Shown: piece by piece, positions 1 through 11,879 of the stretch
How the letters are laid out: the number at the start of each line of letters is the position of its first letter
How positions within the stretch are numbered: the stretch's first letter is position 1
Assembly: GCA_027922465.2 (NCBI GenBank)
Contig: BQMF02000802.1
Location: forward strand, 1 to 64,000
Length of the DNA: 64,000 bases
Direction: 5' to 3'
Source: Turritopsis dohrnii
Taxonomy: Eukaryota > Cnidaria > Hydrozoa > Anthoathecata > Oceaniidae
Notes under the pieces: model-generated
Database searches by the model: none
Told to the model about the DNA's origin: nothing
The model's input: only the letters and a program-made list of their open reading frames with translations
Position numbers and translations under genes: made by a program

Positions 1-2261
1 TCCGTTAAATGCTGAGATGTCTCCGACCCGAAATTGCATGAATTCGGATTTCGGATTAACCGATTTGTGTTTTTTGAAACACACGGAGAAGAGTCGAAAA
101 CACAGCGAATGAGAGCGTGCGAAAATGTGTTCTTTTCTTTCAGCATAACAGAGAATTACAATGTATGATCATTGTTTTTTCATTACGAATTCTTTTTCTT
201 TTTTTCAAGTGATGTACACTACTTATCACAAGTCCAACGTTTTGGTTCTTCATTTAAACCCACGCAATCCCTAATATAATAAACAAAAGTTTTGTTTGTA
301 AGAAATCACAGCGAAAAATCAATCTTTTTACAAATTGTATATAATCACTTTACCAGTGAAACCATATAGAACACTCTTCAAATTCGATCATCGATCATTG
401 GTTGGAGGGAGTTTTCTTTCTGTTTCGCATCTGTGAATGTTTTCATCTTCATCTGAGTCAGAAACTTCGTTGGAAACAATTGACCATGTAACATATGACG
501 TAGTTACATGATGCTCCGCTATCCATGCCATTATACCTAAAACAATCAAAAAACGTCTGAAACCAGTAAATGCCCTAACAACTTTTGCAACTCATGGGAC
601 TTGTCATCTCTTATTGACCATGTTACGGCCATTGGAACGCCTCATAACGTGTGTAAGTATCGAAGTTTGTTAAAACTTTCGAATTATGCGCAACCTAATG
701 ATAATAAAAGGAAATCATCAAAGTATTTGTTCAAACTGGCTTAATATATATAATAAATCATCAAAACATTTGTTTAAAATTTGAATCATTAATAAGAACA
801 TGTGTATTTGTTCCTCATCTTACGTACAGGCCAGAATCATAGAAATACATGGTCACATCTTTATGTATATTATTTATAATTCTTCGGTTACTACTCGATG
901 TTCGTGTGGCAGGAAAAATAAATTTGACTTTTTCCAATGTCAGCTTCTTCTTTATTTTCTCCACGTGTTTTTCAACGATTCCAAAAGAACTTAAAAGGAG
1001 TTAAGGAACTATTCGAGTCGGGAGTTCAGCGAGTTGCCAGTCGTGGGTTAGTAAATTTGTGAGTTGAAAATATTTACGGCAACGATTTATTTTTCCGGCA
1101 AAGGGGCCATATTTTTTTATTATGGTGCCGAACCGAAGACAACTGGATCGATGTAAGAACTTATCTGTTTAACCTACTTCATAACTTTTATTTCTCACTC
1201 AGTCTGGGTGTTTGGTAGACTTTATGCAAAGTTTTTCTTCGATTGTATTGAGACGAATAGCAAGCTCACACGTGCCTGATGGTAAAAAGTTTAAAGAAAG
1301 AGCATCACACAAGGCTCTGTGGTGGAACTTCAAGAACTTTTTCTTCAAATATTTAAACTCAAGTTTTCTTTTTTTCAAGTAAATAAACACTATATACAAT
1401 AAATATCAGAAGAGGGCAAAAATCAAGTAAAAATAAGAGCCGAGTTCAAATATAAAAAAGTAAACACTTGGAGTTTCTTCTATTTCAATGATCAAAACAA
1501 AAACAAAATCGCTCTCAGATTTTGCCGTTTGGGACTCTCCTGTAAAAGTTTATCGTTATGAGTGATGATTGAGCATCATTCTATTGTTAAAGTTTTGATG
1601 AACTTTGACCTCTGTTTTTCATTTTTCTTCTAAGAAAAAATCGTCAGATTTTTCCGTTAATAGCTGTAAGGGGAGCTCGAAAAACGAAACGTTTGATTAA
1701 TGGCGTGTTATGAATGACTTGCACGGAATAACATATTTTCGCTTCTCATCTGCTTGATGGAATATTGGTATTGAATAATAAATTTTAATTTGAATGATAA
1801 GTTTTTCTTTCCCTATTCGTCCGTGAAATTTTCCGGCATCGGCTACCGTACTTTTAAGCAACTCTTGAATTTAGCAACTCGCAACTCATAACTCACGCAA
1901 CTCACGACTTGAAGTTTACCCGGACTCACTTAAAAGATGGCGGTGTTATTTTAGCCTTAGCAACTTTGTGGAAAATTATCCTAATAAAATAAATAGCAAC
2001 AAAAGTAAATAAACTTACTTTTGCAGAATACATACCAATGATCAAATTAATATAAATTCATAAACTTTCCTTTAAATTGCTTATAATTTTTTGTTCCGAT
2101 ACAGGGGGCATAACTCACATTAAAAAATTTCGAAATACACACGTGGTTACAGTTTTTCGCGCGTCCTCCTATAAAAAGCGGAGCAGCAAATGAGTTATTC
2201 TGAGAATAAATGTGAGGTATTCTGTTTTTTTTTGGTCGGAGACATCTCAGCATTTAACGGA
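1..2261. mobile_element. TIR DNA element, non-coding (possibly clipped at window start)
   Basis: The first 28 bases of the window (TCCGTTAAATGCTGAGATGT...) recur as a perfect reverse complement at 2234-2261, which bounds a 2.26-kb element with 28-bp terminal inverted repeats. I see no transposase; the open frames inside are short and unconvincing. The left flank is outside the window, so the target duplication cannot be read and the superfamily is unknown. It lies at the outer edge of the left arm of the large inverted repeat. Confidence 0.7.
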
Positions 2262-2304
2262 ATGTAGTGGAAGAGTTTTGCATTGTCTCCCAGCTTTTAA
2301 GATG

Positions 2305-3437
2305 GGTTGATGAAAGTTTCCATACCGCAAAACCAGATCATCCAGAAACGGGAAATTTTTGTTTAATTTATTTATATGTTCCATAATTTATGCAATTACG
2401 TCAGCAGATTGGCTATATAATTCATGCGCACATTATTTTTCCAGACGGTTTAATACTTCCAAGACGTGGCGATGAAAGACAACAAACAAAATTATATTTT
2501 TCAAACAAAATTAAATTTTTCTGTTAACCGCATCATAGATTTCAGAAAACTCTCTTCGGAATAAAAACAATTGTTCCCCACTTTCTACTTTCAACTGACG
2601 TCATGAATCACTTCATTTTTAAAGAGAAGTAAGCAACTTCAGATATGGGTTCTAATACTTTGTTTGATTTGATCTATTTTTGATACTCTTTGGAATGGTA
2701 TAAGATTTTGTGCACTTTGATTTTTTTTCATTTTTCAGCATGTCCTCCAAAACCATGACGTGACGTGTCACGTGACAACTAGAACCTAATTAAATAGGTA
2801 TCACAGGTGGAAATCGAAATCTGATCATCCAAGGACCAAATATCAATATAAATAATTGATCAGTTTGTTATTAAAATATCTTTGTCTATGAATCTTTCGT
2901 GGTCGCCGTCCTAATTTTCTGGTAAAAACAAAATTGACTTGACCGGGTTCGAACATTTACCTCTCGAAAAATTGCCAGGTATAAACGAAAATGCACTATA
3001 CCAATGTTCTATTGCCTACTCTCTTACCGAAGCAGTAATTCATATTTTTTTAAAAACAAACTTCGGTTATTTTTATAAGAAACTGCACTTTTTTTAAAAG
3101 AAACTTCATTTACTAAGAAACGTTTCATCTTATGATTTGATCAAAATTGACAAGGGAATTCAGTATCAGTGTTTTTCTTGAAATATCAAGAAATTTTAGA
3201 TCTCTTTCTGTGGAGAAACAACCGCACGTAGTAACAGGATTTCTTATAATATTATGATTCTTGGATAATTATCATAAAAAGTAACTTTACTTTTCAATTT
3301 CTTCTTTCCCATATCTCAAGCAATACACACACGGCACACACCACACGTGCCAAAGAGTATCGTACGAATAGATCTCAGTCCCGTTTCAAACCCGTATTTT
3401 CAGATCTGGTTTTGCGGTATGGAAACCTTCATCAACC
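2305..3437. mobile_element. Mutator-like MITE with 9-bp target duplication
   Basis: Inverted ends of about 35 bp starting GGTTGATGAAAGTTTCCATA are seen at 2305 and, reverse-complemented with one mismatch, ending at 3437. They are flanked by direct copies of TTTAAGATG at 2296-2304 and 3438-3446. A 9-bp duplication is typical of Mutator-like elements. No transposase is visible. The homologous place in the right arm of the large inverted repeat (about 10758-10768) has no insert, which independently supports the boundaries. Confidence 0.75.
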
Positions 3438-4629
3438 TTTAAGATGATTCAAGAGATTCAAACGTTAAATGGATGGAAATAAAAACGTTTTAATTCAATG
3501 TTTTTGTAAAAGTTTTGTTAACACTTTTGAATGAACGCAAGTAAAAGAGAAAACAAAAAGGGGGATATGTCACACGGACGACGTTTTTTATTATTGATAT
3601 GATGGATGGTCTTGGTCTTGTGACTATGTATGGATGGATGGTAATTAGATGCTTGGAACAGTAGAGCATTGAATCTGTGACTTCAGTGCAAATTTGAAAG
3701 TTCATCATTAAAAACCAAGCTGAAGACTTATTTTTATTTTACATCCTGATTAATATAGCCCAACTGCTGAAAACACATATAGATGAAGGAAACCCTTTTT
3801 ACATGAGGTGGACAACAACCAGTTGTTAATTCAAGGAGTACCTACTTTACAAGAACTTCAAGTAAAAACGTGATGTTGTATTTGCAAAAAGAAGTTCAGG
3901 AAACCAATTTATATATACGTAAAATATTAAATACACACAGGATTGAGACATTATAATGTGAAAGAATCTGGTTGAATGTGCTTCCTGGGATAGTCGTGTA
4001 ATCCAACAATATTCATTCAATTCCATGATCACGTATACTGTTTTGATATTGTATATGATATATATTTTATTTCGTATATATAATGTCAATTTTCCTTAAG
4101 AACAAACGTAAATCAACACACATTCCAACATAACAGTGTGTACCTTAAAAGGAAGAAGTTGTTTGCGGAAGAAATTTGTACGGAACTTTTTGTTGTGGAA
4201 TTTATTTGTGCGGATTTTGCTCAAAGATTTACCCTGCAAAATGCTCAAATTGTTTTACCCATGAAGAATTGGTTTTCACGTTTCACTTTGCATATAAATG
4301 GAAGTCTCGTGATTACAAAATGTTTGGAAAATGATAAAGGAAAGAAGTCGAGGTTATTTAGCATATAAGGACTTATTTATTACTCTTTGTCAATAAAAAT
4401 ACAATCAGCATCTGCACTTGCAACAGGTTTCGTGCTTCGTACTGCTGCCTTTACTTTGAGAAACAATGTCTGCGGAGGTATCACAGTTTTTATTGTTATT
4501 TGCACCTTACCTTTATGGGAAAGTAGACCTAGACTGATTAACCTTCCCTGAACAAAGATAACACCCAGCAACATTATCTGTTTGTTACAGTTTAGTATTC
4601 TGTTTTGATATTATAGCTGGTGAGAAATA

Positions 4630-6138
4630 TAGACCAGGTCACTGTGGAGCCAAGTACCACCTAGAGGGTGGGGAATTCTCTTCAATGGTTTTGAAAGGTA
4701 TATGGTTAAGCTCAATTCAGACATCTCCAGAATTAAAACTAGCTTTGATTGGTTTCCATGCTTATACTGGAAATGATTATATTTCATCATTCTTCAGGAA
4801 AGGAAAACCAGCCTGTTGGAAAGCGCTGTCAACAAATTATAAATTTATACGTGCTTTTGGTCAGCAAGGTACATCTTAGGATTTAGAGATTGATAACCCG
4901 CTCTTCTCAACTCTTGAAGAGTACACCTGTTGTCTTTACAAAATGAAGAAGGAGAAATCTGTTAACGCTGCCAGGTTTAAATTATTTGAAAGCAAGTACT
5001 TAAGCCAAAGGAAAATAATCGACCTTTCATTACTTCCACCATGTCAATCAGTCCTCTACCTTCACTGTAAACATGCAAATTATGTTGCGAAACTTTGGCG
5101 ATTATCATTACACAGCGTAGCAAATCCACCACCAATAACTGACAATGGTTGGCAAGACGATGCAACTCCTATATGGGTCGATTATGCCTTCCCAGACGAT
5201 ATAACTGACATTCTGCTCAATGAAGCAGTTGAAAGTGTCTCAGATCTTGAAGATGATGATTACGAATCAGAAAATGATGACTCTGACTGATGTTTTATTA
5301 AAAATAATATTTTAGAGACTTATTTAGCAATACTCCATTATTAGTTCTAATTTTGTTCAAAAAATAACTATATATGGAGTTGTATTTTTTTTTATACATA
5401 CTGTAGTAATTCTTTAACATTTCACCCCCTGAAAAAGCTACATTACCCCCTGAAAAAGCCAAATTACCCCCTGAAAGCATATTTGACACCAAGATTAATC
5501 AAAAATCACATTGACATAAATTTCCATGCCACATTTTTATGAGTTGAGGAAGAGAAAGGATTTTTTGTGTCAAATTATCACAATTTTGCCCCCTGAAAAA
5601 GCTACATTACCCCCTGTAAGATGAAATAAAACAATTTTTTACTTACCTTTATTCAAGGAGATATAAAAAAGTCATCTAAGTGTATGAATCTAAGACTTTA
5701 GACATGTTTAAGCTAAGAAAACCTTGTTTATATTGATATAATAAAAAAAATTATGTTTTCATATAATACGTATTTTTTCTACTTCCTAAAGTTTTTATAC
5801 AAAACCCCCTGATAAAAAATTTGAAATTTTTTTTTCTAAAATCAAACTTTAGTTCATCAACAACACCCCTGCCAATTTTCAAGCTTGTTGGGCAAATAAT
5901 AAAGGTCTAGTGGTCTAGTTTGCAAGATGAGAAATTTCTGTTTTCTTAAGAAACCCTTATAAATTTGAATAAAACCCAGGTCATGTACCGCTGAAACAAG
6001 GCCATTTTTGGACCAGTGCCACCTCCCCAGCAAATTTGACAACTCATTCTTAAAAATATAGGTATATACCAATTCAAAACCATTGAAGAGAATTCCCCAA
6101 CCTGTAGGTGGTACTTGGCTCCACAGTGACCTGGTCTA
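4630..6138 (+). mobile_element. Inner TIR element carrying an HAxTGxD-family gene
   Basis: About 75 bp starting TAGACCAGGTCACTGTGGAG at 4630 is repeated almost perfectly, inverted, ending at 6138. ATA flanks both ends (4627-4629 and 6139-6141), consistent with a 3-bp target duplication. The coding region at 4640-5290 lies directly inside the left repeat. Tandem CCCCCTGAAAAAGC-like blocks lie at 5425-5480 and 5590-5615. The end sequence resembles the end of the element at 34455-37761 (both start TAG and have TCACTG about 10 bases in), and that element carries the same protein family. Confidence 0.7.
4640..5290 (+). pseudogene. C-terminal part of an uncharacterised TIR-element protein ('HAxTGxD' family)
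   Basis: One frame runs from the left TIR to the stop at 5290, with a single in-frame TAG at 4877-4879. The first part carries GFHAYTGNDYISSFFRKGK, the signature of a large uncharacterised family seen repeatedly in cnidarian and arthropod genomes (HA-x-TGCD-x-x-S-x-F-x-x-x-GK). The second part has the usual companions: a CCLY segment, a LPPCQSVLYLHCKHANYVAKLW block, an NGW motif and an acidic tail rich in D and E. The function of the family is unknown to me. The N-terminal half is missing, so this is a remnant. A related, longer, decayed copy lies on the minus strand at 35640-37700. Confidence 0.6.
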
Positions 6139-7284
6139 ATAGATGTTATTCCATAAATCTGCTATTTCCATTCCAACTAAAGTTTGTATGTACCCAGGTA
6201 CTAAACTACGTGTTTCTCGACTTTCGATTTTATTAAATTTGTTCTGTTGCATCCGCAAAAATTAATTCTGCAAAATCTCTTAATAAGACGTTATCCACAA
6301 AAATGGCATTTTTTGGTCATATCTGCAAAAATTTGTTCCGCAAACAATTTCTTCTTTTAAGGTAATTTAAATCAAGCCAAAACAAAAACTTCTACTTCCA
6401 GATATGCAGTGGGTGTATATTTTCACTACCAAATATTTTTTTTCATTTGGGATTTATGAAAGTCAGTTACATTAATATGATATATGACATGATAGTATGT
6501 GAATATATTTTTTTGAATCAGAGATGTTTATTTTGAATACTTGAATTTAATTTTATAAATTTTGATTTTTTCTTCCCAAATTTGAAATGCTATGCATAAT
6601 AATTTTTAGTAAAGATTGGTTTTTGATTGCTTTTGATAGTTATTTGCTAAAATGCCCACCCCCAAAGGTTGACAATTTTCTTTTCTTTTGTTAACCTTTA
6701 TACAAATTTGATTTTATAATTTTGTAAGATGGTTTAATCTGAGTTTAAGCAAGTGTTCTGTTGAATTACATCTGATCTGTGATTTTATGGTTAAAAGGAT
6801 ATGGAGCTTGTCTTCAGCATAAATAATGATCTTATGTTTATTATGACGAAATTGCCTTATAAATTGTTCTGCAAAAAGACTATTCTAGTTGTTTAAGGGG
6901 AAATATTAGTCGCATTTAGGTCTTTCAGTTTTCGCTATGTCCATAGTAAATTCTAAGTCACTTTTTAACTCCTTGGCAAACATTGAGAGAAATCTTATCA
7001 TTTGACCATGTACATCTTCATTTCATAAGTCGTTTTGTAACCCTGATTAGTATGGACAGTGTTTTTATCTGAACATCAGCTTGATAGTAGATATGCCACT
7101 GTTATTATAATGATACATTTTTCTTGTTATCAATGTACACACAAATTAATAAAATGTTTGCAACTTTGGGGAAATATATAGTCGCATTTTTGCGAATCTT
7201 GTTATTTTTTTAATAGAAATTTAATTTGTGACATATTACGGTGCCAACTAACATTTTGCATTTCTTTATCTACGTTCAACAAAA

Positions 7285-7743
7285 TTACACGCTTTTTTTT
7301 ATAAGAACCAGTAAAATCTGACCTGAGGCTGGCTGTTCTTAGTTTTGGAGCCTTTTTTAGCCTGAATTGTTCTTATTTTGTTCTTTGCTTTAAGAACACA
7401 GTTTCAAATTTAAGCCTCATTTTGTTCTTCTTATTTATGGAACTGCCAGTAAAATAGAAATATATTTTAAAAACAATTGGTAAAAAGTATGGTTTCTGTT
7501 CGGTAATGACCCACTCGCACATTTATTGGAGGTGAAAAAACCCAATGAACTTCTATACTATTTGCCAGTGAGAGAATTCACATCATGAACTGTTCTTATT
7601 TTACAAGAAAATTCATGCTCAGGCTGTTCTTAATTTTTGGAACAATGATTGGAGCCTCGGGTTGTTCTTATTTTGTTCTTATTTTTCGGCCAAATCTGAG
7701 GCTCGTGTTCTTATAAAGTTGTTCTTATAAAAAAAGCATGTAA
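7285..7743. mobile_element. MITE, ~460 bp
   Basis: The sequence begins TTACACGCTTTTTTTTATAAGAAC and ends with its near-perfect reverse complement at 7743. Several internal copies of a GTTCTTATTTTG/TAAGAACA motif occur in both orientations. No coding capacity. It lies in the central spacer of the large inverted repeat. The target duplication is unclear. Confidence 0.55.
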
Positions 7744-8149
7744 TACTTCATTGAGTAATAAGTTTGCTAAGTATTGTTTCATGTTTTGGTTGGGAATTCC
7801 CAGAATTGCAGTGTCAGTTTGGTTTTGGAAATTTCTGGAAAAGTTTTTATAAAAATTCCCTATTGCAAAGTCCTAAATTATTTCGTAAAGTATTAAATAA
7901 GAAAACGTTGACTTAAGCAAAACCATCGTGAATTATCTCGCTATGTAAATCCCTGAGCAACCATTGACGGGAAAACGAAATAATTATGAAAAGATGTTTT
8001 TAATTAGACCTTTCAGGTCATTTTTTATTTGTGTGGATTAGTTTTTAAGATCATTTTCATCGTATTCTACAGATTTTTAGCTTTCCAACGAGGGTTCAAG
8101 CAAGTTTCTAGCCTTCCTAGAACTGGAGATATTTAAATTTTTGCATTTT

Positions 8150-8740
8150 GGACATAAATTTGAATGGAAATAGCTGCGATTTTTGGGACAAAGATGGGGG
8201 TCATGTCACATAAAACGTGCAATAACACAATAGTTTTGATGCTGAATTATTTAATATAAGATTTTTAAAGTGTATTTCAGTATTTACTAATTCCATGTTA
8301 TATAATGCCACGCCCATTTTGCCTCAACGATTATAATGACTGGGACCTAGGACCGGGACCCGGACCAAAACTTACAAAACTACAAAGTACTACAAAGAAA
8401 ATGCTGGATAAGAAAGGTTGAAAGGTATAAGCCCAATAAAAATTGTCAAATAGACATTACCAAGCCACGCCCATTGGAAATATGCACTTTATATACCAAA
8501 GACCCTGCAACCTGGACCCCGTAACCCTGACCAAGTTTAGAAAATGCACATCAGGAGGAGGGGCTTGCTTGGAAAAGAATCTTATTTGAACGATGTTACT
8601 CCACTAAAATTGTCAAATAGACATTGGCGAGCCACGCCCATTAGAATTATATACCTTGTATAGCAAGATCCCGTAACCTGGACACAATTCTGAGTGTTAT
8701 TTTGCTATCTTGTTATTTTGTTATCTCTCTTTTTATTATA
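8150..8740. repeat. Imperfect two-copy tandem repeat (~165 bp period)
   Basis: AATTGTCAAATAGACATT followed by the CCACGCCCATT block and a CAACCTGGAC/GTAACCTGGAC tail occurs near 8437 and again near 8603. A diverged CCACGCCCATTTTG copy is at about 8308. No gene is apparent. It lies in the centre of the large inverted repeat. Confidence 0.5.
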
Positions 8741-9359
8741 TACAATGCTAACTAGTAACATATATGCCACACTCCATGGACGTTCATATGACCACCAAGA
8801 CCAAGGCTTCGATCCATGTCTCAACTAGACTCAGGCTGTAGTACCACTGAAGTGATACTTGTGTGATAAAACAAAGTTCTATGTCACTGTTAAAGATTGC
8901 AAAACAGATGTCTAATATCCCTACCCACATGAAATACATACAAGGCAAAGGCCCCAATACCAGGAAACATGATGAAACCTGGGTTCTAACACCAAAATTG
9001 TTAATTGTCCATAACTTAATTGGTTATCAAGAACACAGTAATGAACAGTTAGAATTATCTTTTTGTCAAATAATGCAAAACTACAAAAACAAAAATATGA
9101 TTATAACAGTAAGTCAGTCACCACCGATAGCAAGAAATGAAATTTAAAATGCTTGAGTTTGGATTATTTTCTTTCAAAAACGAAAATGTCTAAATGATGG
9201 AAATTGGAAAAATAAAAATAGTATATGTATAATAAAGAAATATTCAGCTTCTTCTGTCACTGACTAATATCAAATTCTACAGGGATCGAAGATGTGGGTT
9301 TAAACTTGGTTCTTCCTAGTGATGTTTTAGAGGGAAATAGCTAAAAAAAAAGACGCAAA

Positions 9360-10795
9360 ATGCGACTATATATTTCCCCAAAGTTGCAAACATTTTACCA
9401 ATTATTGTGTGTACATTGATAACCATGAGAAAAATGTATCGTTAAATAATTACAGTATAACTACCATCGACCTGATACTCAGATTGAATTTAATACCATA
9501 AAAAACTTACTTTGAACTTATTATGAAATGAAATTGTTCACGGTCAAATGATAAGGTTTCTCTTAAACTTTTTTGCTGAGGAGTTAAAAAGTGACCGAGA
9601 AATTACTATGGACACGTAGCTAAAAATTAGAAGACCTAAATGCGACTAATATTTTCCCTTAAACAACTGCATATCAACAAACTCATCAATGTGTAAGACA
9701 ATTTCATCTTAATATAAAATGTATGATCTTTATTGTTGCAGAAGCTTTACAAGTTTCCTATTTGTAACTCAAATAAAACTATCTTACAACATCATACAAT
9801 CAAATTTGTATACAGGTTTTCTGTACAAAAGGAGAAAAGAAAATTGTTAAAACTAATTTTGATACCACAGTATACTTTTGGGTAGACATATAAGCAAATA
9901 ACTATCAAAAGTAATCAAAAACTCTACTAACAAATATTATGTGTAACATTTCAAATTAAGACAGAATAGTTATTTTTTAAAAAAAGATGGCCTTGTGGTA
10001 AAAATGACCTTAATATATAAATCCCAAATGGAAAAAAAACAAACTTTGGTAGTGAAAAAACATATCCATAACCAAATCACTACATAGCTGAAAGTAGAAG
10101 TTCGTGCTCCGGCTTGATTGAAATTACAGACTGTCATTTGTATTTTGTTTTGAATTACGTTCATTGTTCGTACAGGAAAATTGACAGTACATATATTAAA
10201 TTTTGCAAAATAAAATATGATATACAGTATCAAAACAGTATATGTGATCATGGAATTCATCCATAGTAAACTATGTTCCCGTTGTTGGATTAAATGACTA
10301 TATAATATGTTTTAAAATATTATACGTAATAAGTTTTCTGTACTTCCTGTTGCATATACGACATCATGTTTTTACTAGCTGTTTTTGTATGTACTTTTTG
10401 AAACTGGTTGAACTGGTCGTTCTCCACATGAAAAGAGTTTCCTTTATGGCTGGTACATCGTGCTTTCAGTTCAGTTGGGCTACATTATATCAGGATGTAA
10501 AATGAAAATAAATCTTCAGCCTGACTATTGATTATGAATTTTCCCCTTTGCACTGAAACCACAGCTTCAATGGTTTGCTGTTCGAAGCATATTAATTACC
10601 AATCATCATAACAATGTTATCAACAAAAACAAAACATCATTGATACGTCAATTTTTTCTGGTTTTACACGTTCATTCAAAAGTTTTTACAAAGCTTTTTA
10701 AGACAACACTGAACTAAAACGATTCATTTCCATCATTTAACGTTTCATCTATTGAATCATGTTAAGAGCTAGCAGAAAAAAAACCAGAAATCTTC
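9360..10795 (-). repeat. Right arm of large inverted repeat (uninterrupted)
   Basis: This is the reverse-complement partner of the left arm. It runs from the TTTCCCCAAAGTTGC block at 9375 out to the GTGGAAGA/TCTTCCAC block near 10795. It lacks the two insertions present on the left, and so records the ancestral state at 10125-10126 and about 10758-10768. No convincing gene lies inside; short open frames here look incidental. Confidence 0.75.
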
Positions 10796-11013
10796 CACTC
10801 ATCTGCGCTGATTGAAAAAAAATTTCGTGCTGTAGACTAGCCTCTATTCTTATTTATTTTGGCGGCTAGGCGAAAATTCAATACCGAACCGCGGCTATAA
10901 AAGTGAACGGAGAAGGAAAAGAAGAAGGAGGAGGAGAAGGAAAATGCCGGTTTTAACATATATTTCGCCCTATGGGGAAATATATAATAACACACACCAA
11001 TTGCTATATGTTA

Positions 11014-11374
11014 CCTTACGGGGATTTATTTTTGCATGGATTTATTTTTGCGAGACAGAGCTTCTCAAGGAAAATGTTTGGATTTATTTTTGCGAATGTG
11101 AACAAAGCGCAATGCGTGTATTTTATAATATAGCTTAGAAGTAGCAGCGAAAATCACCATTTCCATGCCTGCCACATTGCAGAATCAATGGTTGCTTGAT
11201 AAGTAAAAGAAATAGTTAATAACGAAAGGTACGCAGAGCCAAAAAATGAGCAAAGTTAATCATAAAATTTTGCGTGGATTGTTTTTGGTGAATCGTTCAT
11301 GTCGTCTTGACGTTTTGCGTGGATATATGGCGAAAGTCGCAAAAATTAATCCACACAAAAAAATCCCCTTAAGT
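11014..11374. mobile_element. Small MITE related to the 4143-6362 ends
   Basis: CCTTACGGGGATTTATTTTTGC at 11014 pairs with the reverse complement of the AAAAAAATCCCCTTAAG block ending near 11374. Internal GGATTTATTTTTGCGA copies occur at both sides. The CCTTA start and the subterminal motif resemble the TIR of the 2.2-kb element upstream. Boundaries are approximate and the target duplication is not clear. Confidence 0.5.
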
Positions 11375-11752
11375 TGGGCACAGTTTGTAAACATAGAATT
11401 TGCAGTACTGACACTAACGGAACAAAAGTATGGAAACCAAAATAATCATTCATGGTATAAATATACCCCCCTTCTTAAAATCTAAATGGGAAAAACACAA
11501 ATTTCGTTGAACTCATTGTCATACTTATTCAAAATTAGTGCATCTTGAATATTATTGACTTCGTCGACTGCAAAGAATGTTTCTATGACATCACTTCATT
11601 TCTTTGTTCTCTTACACAAATTACTTTTCCAACAAAAAGTTTTGGGTTTAAAAACTTGAATTCAAGGAAATTCTTAAGTAAGTCATTCTCCTGCTTGTCA
11701 GTTAACTGTTTCATTTGATAATCCTTTATTTTTTGTAGGAGATCATTTTTAC

Positions 11753-11830
11753 GGTAGCAGCGTAAGCGAATACCGTATTAAAACACCCTTGGACTCCTAC
11801 TACTCCTACTACTACTACTACTACTACTCC
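11753..11830. repeat. Interspersed repeat end with (CTA)n microsatellite
   Basis: GGTAGCAGCGTAAGCGAATACC is followed by CCCTTGGACTCC and a run of CTA triplets. The same GGTAGCAGCGAAGCGAATACCC...GGACTCCTCC arrangement occurs at 31674-31725, and a related triplet run is at 60295. The sequence marks one end of a dispersed repeat family that terminates in a variable triplet run. Confidence 0.55.
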
Positions 11831-11879
11831 GGCCGAAACGGCAGTTTTTAGCCTACGATTTAGAGTATGCGAGTCCCCA

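Larger units (their letters stand above)
4143..6362. mobile_element. TIR element with TA target duplication, host of a second nested element
   Basis: The ends are CCTTAAAAGGAAGAAGTTGT... at 4143 and its imperfect reverse complement ending at 6362, with TA at 4141-4142 and 6363-6364. The right arm of the inverted repeat has a single TA at 10125-10126 in the corresponding position, so the pre-insertion site is still visible. About 700 bp belongs to this element; the remainder (4630-6138) is a second TIR element inserted into it. The small MITE at 11014-11374 has a similar end and similar GGATTTATTTTTGCG-like subterminal sequence. Confidence 0.75.
2262..7190 (+). repeat. Left arm of large inverted repeat, interrupted by nested elements
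   Basis: After removing the insertions at 2305-3437 and 4143-6362, the remaining sequence is recognisably the reverse complement of 9360-10795. Matching landmarks include the CACTACCAAA/TTTGGTAGTG blocks near 6430 and 10050, GTCGCATTTAGG near 6910 and 9635, and TTTGGGGAAATATATAGTCG near 7167 and 9370. The arms have diverged by substitutions and small indels. They enclose about 2.2 kb of unrelated DNA. This could be a foldback-type transposon or an inverted duplication of an older repeat. Confidence 0.75.

Noticed and set aside
1010..1935. Possible second inverted pair inside the first TIR element (GAGTTGC-rich blocks near 1010-1060 and 1860-1935)
   Set aside because: The similarity comes from short repeated GAGTTGC/GCAACTC words and does not extend into a convincing arm alignment.
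8863..9147. 94-codon open frame on the plus strand
   Set aside because: No recognisable motif, and it sits in a repeat spacer with no supporting splice or promoter signals.
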